Made by a program: the position numbers and the translations under genes | Virus record (IMG/VR): IMGVR_UViG_3300028388_004822 | Span: 1 to 42,968 of that record | Strand: one strand, 5' to 3' | Length of the DNA: 42,968 nucleotides | DNA from: a virus | The notes under the pieces: model-generated | What the model saw: the letters and a program-made list of their open reading frames with translations, nothing else | What the model was told of the DNA's origin: nothing | The model's database searches: none | Shown here: piece after piece, positions 34,015 through 38,687 of the stretch | Layout: each line of letters opens with the position of its first letter | Numbering within the stretch: the stretch's first letter is position 1

Positions 34015-34445
34015 CGTTGTGATCCTAATTTTCGATTCCTGGTGACGAGATCCCGAACGGCCCGGCGGTGTTGCTCCGGTACACAGAGCAGCGCCAGCGA
34101 TCGGGAGCTGGGGCCGTACATCTGCATCACGGCGTCGACGTAGTCGCGGATTTTGTCCATGCCGGTGATGTCGGCACAGGTGGCCAGCACGTCGCCGTGA
34201 CAGATGTTCGGGGCACAAAAGCATTTCAGTGTTTGTCCGCGCAGTTCGCCGATGTCGGCGAGCAGTTTCGGCTGTTGAGCCAGCCAGCGGGCGTAGGCTT
34301 CGATGCAGGGGATTCGTTCGTAGTTGTAGTTTTTGAAATGAAACGGGTTTCCCCACTTGGAGCCGCGGCCGATGTAGATCGCCTCGACGCGGTGATCTTT
34401 GTGGTCGCGGATGTTGACGACGAGGGTTCGGGGCAGCGGCGCCAT
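34011..34445 (-). CDS. DUF4326 family protein
   Basis: 144 aa. The pattern AIYIGRGSKWGNPFHFKNYN, IEAYARWLAQQP and LRGQTLKCFCAPNICHGDVL matches the DUF4326 family (about 110-145 aa), found in many phages and of unknown activity. Conserved Cys and His in CFCAPNICH may bind metal. It begins 7 bp from the Zn-ribbon gene. Confidence 0.85.
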   Translation of the reverse strand: MAPLPRTLVVNIRDHKDHRVEAIYIGRGSKWGNPFHFKNYNYERIPCIEAYARWLAQQPKLLADIGELRGQTLKCFCAPNICHGDVLATCADITGMDKIRDYVDAVMQMYGPSSRSLALLCVPEQHRRAVRDLVTRNRKLGSQR

Positions 34446-34451
34446 GGCGGG

Positions 34452-34760
34452 TTATGCCTGAACGATGGAGAAAACTTCCGCATCGACGCGTACGGATTGG
34501 ATGCGGATGGCGAACTCTTTGCCGCATCCTTCTTCGAAGAGCTCGGGGGCCTCGTCCGCAAAAGGGACGCGGCAGGTACGCAGCGCTGTAAAGTTGGGGT
34601 TTATGCCGTCGAAAGCATGCTCGCAACCGCAATACGGGCAATTGATAAACACGGAATAGCGGTTTTTGTTTCGGGGGGGATGGACTTGCGGGTATCCATG
34701 ACAGTGGGGGTCTGTCGGTTCCCGGTCAGGTAGCAGCTGGATAGGTAGATTTGTCGTCAT
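34452..34760 (-). CDS. Zinc-ribbon-like early protein
   Basis: 102 aa. INCPYCGCEHAF and a second Cys region (LRTCRVPF ... EEGCGKEF) could form a zinc site. Its leader, TAAGGAGATCGCTATGA, is identical to the one preceding ATG 35375 on the same strand. It is the first ordinary gene of the leftward early operon left of the inserted plus-strand gene. Confidence 0.65.
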   Translation of the reverse strand: MTTNLPIQLLPDREPTDPHCHGYPQVHPPRNKNRYSVFINCPYCGCEHAFDGINPNFTALRTCRVPFADEAPELFEEGCGKEFAIRIQSVRVDAEVFSIVQA

Positions 34761-34773
34761 AGCGATCTCCTTA
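34757..34773 (-). repeat. Duplicated 17-bp ribosome-site leader, left copy
   Basis: TAAGGAGATCGCTATGA on the minus strand is an exact copy of 35372-35388. This one serves the zinc-ribbon-like gene (34760). The pair frames the plus-strand cargo gene, as if a gene start was duplicated when cargo was inserted. Confidence 0.75.
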
Positions 34774-34793
34774 AATTTGTATAATCATGGATT

Positions 34794-35330
34794 ATGAGGA
34801 TTCCCAAACTTCACAAAGATTATGTGCAGTCATTCTGCCGCCGCGTGGTTCCTGGCAGTAAGCCGTTTTATGTCCCGGTGGAGCCCTTGACCGATAAGCC
34901 ATTCAACGAATGTTTTACGATTGTTCCAGAGCATGTGATTGCCCACGGTGGCGAACAGTGTTTCGGTTGGGCGATTTGGGAATGGCGACGGGTCTGGTTG
35001 GAAGCGGAGTTTCATGTCATCTGGAAGCGACCAGACGGTACGTTCGTCGATATCGTTCCCAGGCTGAAGTCGTTCGATCGGATTCTGTTCGTGGCTGATC
35101 CGGAAAGACATTACGAGGGACGCCAGGTCGATTCGATCCGCAAAGCTTTGACAAAGGATCGACGGGCTCAGCAGTTCCTCCGGCTTGCCCGCGAAAGTTT
35201 CAGGATAATGAATGAAGGTGATCTGGCTGACGAAACAGGGGAAGTGGAGGTTTCCGGCAGAATAGTCGAAGTACGTAAGGAAATGAGCAAGCTGGCAGCT
35301 GAGCTCATCGAAAAGTTCGGGAACCCTTAA
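34794..35330 (+). CDS. Plus-strand cargo (moron-like) protein
   Basis: 178 aa, the only plus-strand gene in the minus-strand early block. Segments such as FNECFTIVPEHVIAHGGEQC, FGWAIWEWRRVWLEAEFHVIW and DGTFVDIVPR look like a conserved bacterial hypothetical family. A TATAAT box at 34779-34784 sits just before ATG 34794 and suggests its own promoter. There is no strong ribosome site. Orientation, isolation and the flanking duplicated leader fit an acquired gene expressed in the lysogen. Function is unknown. Confidence 0.7.
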   Translation: MRIPKLHKDYVQSFCRRVVPGSKPFYVPVEPLTDKPFNECFTIVPEHVIAHGGEQCFGWAIWEWRRVWLEAEFHVIWKRPDGTFVDIVPRLKSFDRILFVADPERHYEGRQVDSIRKALTKDRRAQQFLRLARESFRIMNEGDLADETGEVEVSGRIVEVRKEMSKLAAELIEKFGNP

Positions 35331-35371
35331 TGTTAAGCTACCGACACTGCTTGGTTTGTTGACGATAACAA

Positions 35372-35388
35372 TCATAGCGATCTCCTTA
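35372..35388 (-). repeat. Duplicated 17-bp ribosome-site leader, right copy
   Basis: Second exact copy, directly behind the leftward early leader. It opens a 181-codon frame antisense to the cargo gene, which I consider probably non-functional. It may be the remnant start of a displaced early gene. Confidence 0.65.
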
Positions 35389-35392
35389 CATT

Positions 35393-35452
35393 AAAAAACG
35401 CGCCGTTCAGCCCGGTCAGTGACCGACGTTTGGCAGAGTGGCTCGGCCGGCG
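35393..35452 (-). promoter_or_regulatory. Structured leader/attenuator of the leftward early transcript
   Basis: In the minus-strand RNA a stem of CGCCG/CGGCG (35448-35452 with 35401-35405), an inner AGCC/GGCT pair and a central CGGTCA-TGACCG palindrome are nested, and the RNA then runs into six U residues (35398-35393) before the ribosome site. It therefore looks like an intrinsic terminator or attenuator at the start of the early operon. The pairing was found by eye, not computed. Confidence 0.55.
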
Positions 35453-35468
35453 TTGCCGTGTTAAGGAA

Positions 35469-35497
35469 ATGCTATAAGCACTTTAAATGCTTGTCAA
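35469..35497 (-). promoter_or_regulatory. Leftward early promoter (PL-like)
   Basis: On the minus strand TTGACA (35497-35492) and TAGCAT (35474-35469) are 17 bases apart. The two operator dyads at 35477-35491 and 35497-35511 overlap the spacer and the -35 hexamer. It would drive the leftward early/integration genes, reading through the plus-strand cargo gene in antisense. Confidence 0.75.
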
Positions 35498-35511
35498 GCA
35501 CTAAAAGTGCT
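35477..35511. promoter_or_regulatory. Twin repressor operators OL1/OL2
   Basis: AGCACTTTAAATGCT (35477-35491) and the perfect dyad AGCACTAAAAGTGCT (35497-35511) are 20 bp centre to centre, two helical turns apart, suitable for cooperative binding. A related site, AGCAGTTTAAGTACT, lies in the rightward promoter at 36005-36019. The likely ligands are the CI-like and Cro-like proteins encoded between them. Confidence 0.75.
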
Positions 35512-35521
35512 ATATGTGGGC

Positions 35522-35546
35522 AAAAAAACGCCCGCTACTGCGGGCG
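35522..35546 (-). terminator. Terminator of the CI-like gene
   Basis: On the minus strand CGCCCGC-AGTA-GCGGGCG (7-bp stem, 4-nt loop) is followed by seven U. It insulates the leftward early promoter from repressor transcription; in plus direction the T-run is poor. Confidence 0.9.
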
Positions 35547-35609
35547 ATATTTTACAATTCTTTTAGATCGTCTAATCCTTTTCCTTCAGCTGCTTCACTA
35601 AAGCCGCTA

Positions 35610-35897
35610 CTATTTCCTTGTTTTTTCAGACAATTGAGCGTATGCAAGCGCAAATTCAATGCCTTCCTTGTCAAGAAGCTCAAGTTCCTCTAATCCAAAT
35701 AAGAGATGCGCTGCCGATACACCCAGCTTATCGGCAATTTCCATAATTAAATCCCTCCTGGGCAGTTTCGTTTCCCCGCGCTCGATTTTAGCTATTGTAG
35801 TTTGGGCTGCGCCTACAAGGTTTGCTAACTGTGCTTGACTTAAGCCCTTTTCCTCTCGCGCGAGCTTTAACCTCTGACCTAGACCTTCAAGACTCAT
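35610..35897 (-). CDS. CI-like repressor, XRE family
   Basis: 95 aa, all helix-turn-helix: GQRLKLAREEKGLSQAQLAN, LVGAAQTTIAKIERGETKLP and a short C-terminal tail with LLFGLEELELLD. There is no C-terminal LexA-like autoprotease domain, unlike lambda CI, so SOS cleavage is not the expected induction route. It is read away from the Cro-like gene, has a good ribosome site (GAGGA) and sits between the operator groups, which makes it the likely lysogeny repressor. Confidence 0.8.
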   Translation of the reverse strand: MSLEGLGQRLKLAREEKGLSQAQLANLVGAAQTTIAKIERGETKLPRRDLIMEIADKLGVSAAHLLFGLEELELLDKEGIEFALAYAQLSEKTRK

Positions 35898-35996
35898 TTA
35901 ATCCTCACCGATATGGTAGTCGAGTTTCTGAAAACTTTGGGTGCTCATTAGGTATTGTATTGCCTTAGATTATTTCTATCCAACGAAAATAAATGC

Positions 35997-36026
35997 TTGA
36001 CATAAGCAGTTTAAGTACTCGATTAT
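35997..36026 (+). promoter_or_regulatory. Rightward early promoter (PR-like) with operator
   Basis: TTGACA (35997-36002) and GATTAT (36021-36026) are 18 apart; the operator AGCAGTTTAAGTACT (36005-36019) fills the spacer. The expected start site is around 36033, immediately before ATG 36034, which has no ribosome site, so the Cro-like mRNA may be leaderless. Confidence 0.65.
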
Positions 36027-36033
36027 AAATAGC

Positions 36034-36321
36034 ATGAGTACATTAGCTGAACGACTGAAATCCCGGCGGATAGAAAAAGGCTTGTCACAGCGGGCCTTTG
36101 CAAAAGCGGTTCGTCTATCACAAAGGACCATTTCGAAAATTGAAACAGGTGACACTGACTTACCTCGCATGGCTCATCTCGAAGCTATGGCCGATGAGTT
36201 AGGGACTACACCTATATGGCTGTTGTTCGGAGTAAATGTTAACACCAATTGCGGTTGTCAACATGCTCAGAAGTTTTCACCAAGTGCGGAGTTGAGCAGT
36301 GGTAGCTCGTCAGGCTCATAA
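36034..36321 (+). CDS. Cro-like XRE regulator overlapping the tRNA gene
   Basis: 95 aa. Residues 1-70 are an XRE helix-turn-helix (LAERLKSRRIEKGLSQRAFA, LSQRTISKIETGDTDLP). The last 25 residues are Ser-rich and include NCGCQH. The final 37 bases lie within the tRNA gene, and the stop codon uses the tRNA anticodon loop (TCA TAA). It is the first gene of the rightward early transcript and, by position, the Cro counterpart. The leaderless start is inferred. Confidence 0.75.
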   Translation: MSTLAERLKSRRIEKGLSQRAFAKAVRLSQRTISKIETGDTDLPRMAHLEAMADELGTTPIWLLFGVNVNTNCGCQHAQKFSPSAELSSGSSSGS

Positions 36322-36359
36322 TCTGAAGGTCGCGGGTTCGAATCCCGCCTCCGCTTCCA
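36285..36359 (+). tRNA. tRNA-Met(CAT), initiator-like
   Basis: A full cloverleaf of 75 nt with encoded CCA: acceptor TGCGGAG/CTCCGCT, D arm GAGC-AGTGGTA-GCTC, anticodon arm TCAGG-CTCATAA-TCTGA, variable AGGTC, and T arm GCGGG-TTCGAAT-CCCGC. It shares with bacterial initiator tRNA an unpaired first acceptor pair (U1/U72), A11:U24 in the D stem and the CTCATAA loop with the AAGGTCG neighbourhood. The three consecutive G:C pairs at 29-31/39-41 are not retained (A:U, G:C, G:U) and the discriminator is U73. It overlaps the Cro-like gene end. Confidence 0.85.
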
Positions 36360-36365
36360 TCCTTT

Positions 36366-36417
36366 GCGACTGCAGCGGGATGCCGTCTTGTCGAGACGGT
36401 ATCACCGGTGCATTCGC
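36366..36417 (+). ncRNA. Structured RNA hairpin 1 (short-loop copy)
   Basis: Long imperfect stem GCGACTGC...GCATTCGC outside and TGCCGTCT/AGACGGTA inside, loop TGTCG, starting 6 bases after the tRNA CCA. The internal part AGCGGGA opposite TCACCGGT has a G/G mismatch and one bulged A. Copy 2 (36484-36596) shares this arrangement. No protein is encoded. Confidence 0.7.
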
Positions 36418-36442
36418 ACCCTTGGATCTTTCCACCCAGATT

Positions 36443-36477
36443 CGGCCGGCTGTTCCTTTGCGGCCGGTCGCTTTTTT
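36443..36477 (+). terminator. Intrinsic terminator between hairpins 1 and 2
   Basis: CGGCCGGC (36443-36450) pairs with GCCGGTCG (36463-36470, one G:U) over a 12-nt loop, then C and six T. It should stop rightward transcription about 440 bases after the PR-like start unless antitermination occurs. Confidence 0.85.
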
Positions 36478-36483
36478 ACTGCT

Positions 36484-36596
36484 GCGACTGCAGCGGGATG
36501 CCGCCGAGAAAAGGCCGGGCTGGCCGAGTGTCGGAATCAGGCCTTGCCAGATGAAGCGAGCCGGCCTGTCCGAGGCGGTATCACCGGTGCAGTCGC
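36484..36596 (+). ncRNA. Structured RNA hairpin 2 (long-loop copy)
   Basis: GCGACTGC (36484-36491) pairs with GCAGTCGC (36589-36596) perfectly. TGCCGCC (from 36499) pairs with GGCGGTA (36574-36580). The apical 68 nt contain a further nested stem (AGGCCGG with CCGGCCT, CTGGC with GCCAG). Against copy 1 an inner T:A pair has become C:G and an outer mismatch has become a pair, which supports RNA structure. Confidence 0.7.
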
Positions 36597-36629
36597 ACCA
36601 ATCCAAATTTCTCCTTTTGGTTGTTATCT

Positions 36630-36665
36630 TTGCGGTCGGAGACACTTTCCTCTCTTTGGCCGCAA
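36630..36665 (+). promoter_or_regulatory. Hairpin before the membrane gene
   Basis: TTGCGGTC (36630-36637) pairs with GGCCGCAA (36658-36665, one G:U), 20 bases of loop. It has no T-run, so it is not a terminator. It precedes ATG 36685 by 19 bases and could affect translation. Confidence 0.5.
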
Positions 36666-36684
36666 TCTATTCCGGGCTGCCGTC

Positions 36685-36849
36685 ATGGATCTGATCTGGA
36701 CGGTAGTCGCGCTGCTCGTCGGGGTACCGGCGGGGTTGATCCTGACCGTGGCGGTCGTGGCACATTGGCGCGGTCGTTATATCCGCCGCCGGCGTACTCG
36801 GCCGACGGGCTTCTGGCTCCACGGCGAGCAGCACATCAAGAGGCTGTAA
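36685..36849 (+). CDS. Small membrane protein
   Basis: 54 aa. One long hydrophobic segment (IWTVVALLVGVPAGLILTVA) followed by a very basic tail (WRGRYIRRRRTRPTGFW). ATG 36685 has only a weak ribosome site. With the next gene it forms a pair of tiny membrane proteins in the structured RNA region. Function unknown. Confidence 0.5.
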   Translation: MDLIWTVVALLVGVPAGLILTVAVVAHWRGRYIRRRRTRPTGFWLHGEQHIKRL

Positions 36850-36851
36850 CG

Positions 36852-36983
36852 ATGAGTGATACGGCCTTTTTGATTTTTGTCCTGGTGTTTTGGGTGCCGG
36901 TTATACCGGTGGCTGTTCTGATTGCGATCGGGTGCCTTGTCTCTGTCCGGCGGCACTGCGATCGGTACCGGTACCGGGGTTAG
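36852..36983 (+). CDS. Small membrane protein
   Basis: 43 aa, hydrophobic from residue 4 to 34 (AFLIFVLVFWVPVIPVAVLI and IAIGCLVSV), then RRHCDRYRYRG. It starts two bases after the previous stop. A role in the membrane (lysis regulation, exclusion) is only a guess. Confidence 0.5.
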   Translation: MSDTAFLIFVLVFWVPVIPVAVLIAIGCLVSVRRHCDRYRYRG

Positions 36984-36993
36984 TCATGGTTTT

Positions 36994-37049
36994 CGCGATC
37001 CAGGTGGTTCCATCACTCACTACCCATCCTGCTTTACGCCTGGGTCGCG
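36994..37049 (+). promoter_or_regulatory. 11-bp stem hairpin upstream of the attenuator
   Basis: CGCGATCCAGG (36994-37004) pairs with CCTGGGTCGCG (37039-37049), ten Watson-Crick pairs and one G:U, around 34 loop bases. It lies at the beginning of the 374-base non-coding region that follows the small membrane genes. Confidence 0.6.
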
Positions 37050-37059
37050 CTTTGAGTCT

Positions 37060-37141
37060 CCATCAGCTTGGCATTGCTAAGCGTTTCTCCTCCTTTGTTA
37101 GTGGGTCTTGCCGGCTGATGGGTCATCACCCGGCCTTTTTT
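37060..37141 (+). promoter_or_regulatory. Antiterminator/terminator switch
   Basis: CCATCAGC (37060-37067) pairs with GCTGATGG (37114-37121), enclosing nested stems (GGC/GCC and GCTAA/TTAGT). Alternatively GCCGG-C-TGATG (37110-37120) pairs with CATCA-C-CCGGC (37124-37134), followed by six T. The two cannot form together. The second is an intrinsic terminator (ten pairs, one C/C mismatch, 3-nt loop). Such mutual exclusion is typical of attenuators and riboswitch expression platforms. Confidence 0.6.
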
Positions 37142-37172
37142 ATGAGGGGATCGAATAACCACAGCGAGGCGT

Positions 37173-37224
37173 CCGGCCCGGCGTGTTGCCTTAGTCACGT
37201 CGCTTGTCAGTCACCGAGGGCCGG
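37173..37224 (+). promoter_or_regulatory. GC-rich hairpin in the rightward early leader
   Basis: CCGGCCC (37173-37179) pairs with GGGCCGG (37218-37224), with 38 bases enclosed. It is followed by CGGTGCATCTTTTTC, a weak T-run, so it may be a poor terminator or part of the larger structured leader. Confidence 0.45.
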
Positions 37225-37238
37225 CGGTGCATCTTTTT

Positions 37239-37274
37239 CTCTGAATGCGCTTTGTCAGCAGAGCGCATTCAGAG
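37239..37274 (+). promoter_or_regulatory. Perfect 13-bp hairpin
   Basis: CTCTGAATGCGCT (37239-37251) and AGCGCATTCAGAG (37262-37274) are perfectly complementary with a 10-base loop. A neighbouring hairpin GAGGGGCCT/GGGCTCCTC (37272-37280 with 37288-37296) overlaps its end by three bases, so the two compete. Neither is followed by a T-run. Confidence 0.65.
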
Positions 37275-37323
37275 GGGCCTTTCGACAGGGCTCCTCTATT
37301 CTCCTTCTTGAAAGTACCGATTT

Positions 37324-37347
37324 GCCGGACTCCGGTCCGGCTTTTTT
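37324..37347 (+). terminator. Intrinsic terminator before the early gene at 37358
   Basis: GCCGGAC-TCCG-GTCCGGC followed by six T. Only ten bases separate it from ATG 37358, so the downstream ribosome site AGGAG lies within or right behind it; termination here would silence the replication genes unless read through. Confidence 0.88.
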
Positions 37348-37357
37348 AGGAGTTTTT

Positions 37358-37570
37358 ATGACCCGGGATGAGGCGATCCAGTTTCTTGACGATCGGCCGG
37401 CCGATGAGCCGCTGCTGATCTTGCCCGCCGGCGATCCGGCGGTGCTGGCCGTGTGCCAGATTTTGCTCGTGATGGCGTTTAAAACCGGTGACCTTGCCGG
37501 TGCCGAGCAGATTCAGGCGCTTGAGCGGCGGATGCGTGAGTATCAACTGGCTCGGGAGCGGGGATTATGA
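37358..37570 (+). CDS. Small early protein, function unknown
   Basis: 70 aa with TAGGAG before ATG. The sequence is helical, with DEAIQFLDDRPADEPLLILP and AEQIQALERRMREYQLARER. It resembles small early helical proteins of phages and may bind another protein. It overlaps the next gene as ATGA. Confidence 0.6.
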   Translation: MTRDEAIQFLDDRPADEPLLILPAGDPAVLAVCQILLVMAFKTGDLAGAEQIQALERRMREYQLARERGL

Positions 37571-37767
37571 GCGTGATGTGTTTCGGCTGCCGGCATCGGC
37601 GGCCGTCGTGGCCCGGTGTGGCTGCGTGTCATATTTTTGCGGATGTGCGGCCGGTTTTCGCGCTGCATGATTGCGCGCAGCGCGAAAACAAGAGTGTCAG
37701 GAATAGGAGTGATCATCGTGGATTTCGATCACATCAGCGTCGGCCAGCGCAGAGACCGACCCTTTAA
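37567..37767 (+). CDS. Small Cys/His-rich protein
   Basis: 66 aa with CFGCRHRRP, ACHIF and HDC spaced like a small zinc-binding protein. Coupled by ATGA to the upstream gene. The last 15 codons overlap the region where the next gene could start. Translation is plausible but less certain than its neighbours. Confidence 0.45.
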   Translation: MSVMCFGCRHRRPSWPGVAACHIFADVRPVFALHDCAQRENKSVRNRSDHRGFRSHQRRPAQRPTL

Positions 37768-38299
37768 AGAGTATAAGCCAAAGAAGCATTTTTTTATGGA
37801 TCAGCAAACTGAAACTGCCGCGACGCCGGCGCAGACGAAGGCGAAAGAGACGAAGGCGCTGAAACGATCGTCGTGTCGGAACGCCGATGAGCTGCTGACG
37901 TGGATCCGGCTGAATCCCGGTCAGAATGTCGCGCAGATCCAGGCGGCTTTGGGTGTCGATGGGCGCCGGGTCGGCGGCTGGTTACGCACGCTTCAAAACA
38001 AGGGCCAGGTCCTGCGAGATAAGGCCGGGTTATGGTGGCCTGTCGACGAGGCGGAGCCGGTGACGGACTCGACGCCCGACGAGTTGCCCGATTGGCGATC
38101 GGTGCAGGCGGCCATCGATGCGCTGCAGATATCAGTTATGCGCCGGCCGGAGCTGGAGCAGGCGGAGCGGCGGATTTATGGGCTTATAGGCCTGGCGGAC
38201 TGGCTTGAGAAGGTGCGCGCTGATCATTTGCTCATCAACGACCTGAGGGTGATTGCGGAGTTTGTTTCCGAGGTGACCGGCGAAGGGCCGCCGAAATGA
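37718..38299 (+). CDS. Helix-turn-helix early protein
   Basis: 193 aa from GTG 37718 (AGGAG eight bases before); ATG 37796 would give 167 aa. After a Lys/Thr-rich segment the region MLTWIRLNPGQ-like ELLTWIRLNPGQNVAQIQAA with RVGGWLRTLQNKGQVLRDKAG is a winged-helix fold like those of early phage regulators or replication accessory proteins. The C-terminal half is helical (PELEQAERRIYGLIGLADWL). It is ATGA-coupled to the next gene. Confidence 0.65.
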   Translation: MDFDHISVGQRRDRPFKEYKPKKHFFMDQQTETAATPAQTKAKETKALKRSSCRNADELLTWIRLNPGQNVAQIQAALGVDGRRVGGWLRTLQNKGQVLRDKAGLWWPVDEAEPVTDSTPDELPDWRSVQAAIDALQISVMRRPELEQAERRIYGLIGLADWLEKVRADHLLINDLRVIAEFVSEVTGEGPPK

Positions 38300-38586
38300 G
38301 CGGCGACACGGTGATTATACAGGTCGGTAACAGTGACGACCGTCTATCGCAATACGAATGGGCATTGTTTATCGCCGAGCTGCGATCTGTTATCGAGCAG
38401 AACGTTGTCCAGGTGCATTTCAGCGGCGGAAGCGACTGGTGCGCACCGTGGCAGAACGCCTGCTGGGTGTGCCAGATTGCCGATGACGCGAATGTCGAGC
38501 AGCTGATCGAGAAGATACAGGATTGTCGGGGGCGTCACCGGCAGGACGCGGTGGCGGTGACGGTCGGCACGACCCGGTTTGTTTGA
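38296..38586 (+). CDS. Hypothetical early protein
   Basis: 96 aa. A small alpha/beta-looking protein (VIIQVGNSDDRLSQYEWALF, VQVHFSGGSDWCAPWQNACW) with four Cys residues. It starts inside the upstream stop (ATGA). The intergenic space to the primase contains another small ORF. Function not recognised. Confidence 0.6.
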   Translation: MSGDTVIIQVGNSDDRLSQYEWALFIAELRSVIEQNVVQVHFSGGSDWCAPWQNACWVCQIADDANVEQLIEKIQDCRGRHRQDAVAVTVGTTRFV

Positions 38587-38624
38587 GTAGTTTTATACCC
38601 ACATAATTTTTCGGGAGAGAAACA

Positions 38625-38687
38625 ATGGGCGAGCGTTTTTGTGTGAATTACGGCCACGCGGGCAGATTCGATGAGCACAAAAAATAA
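38625..38687 (+). CDS. Leader-like 20-aa ORF before the primase
   Basis: The ORF from ATG 38625 has a good ribosome site (GGGAGAG) and ends inside the primase gene at 38687. The primase start (ATG 38671) has no clear ribosome site of its own, so translation may be coupled through this small ORF. The peptide itself need not have a function. Confidence 0.45.
   Translation: MGERFCVNYGHAGRFDEHKK

Noticed and set aside
34830-35375. 181-codon minus-strand ORF opposite the cargo gene, with a perfect ribosome site
   Set aside because: The plus-strand frame looks like a conserved protein and the minus frame lacks a protein-like pattern; the good ribosome site is explained by the duplicated leader. 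It remains a weak possibility.
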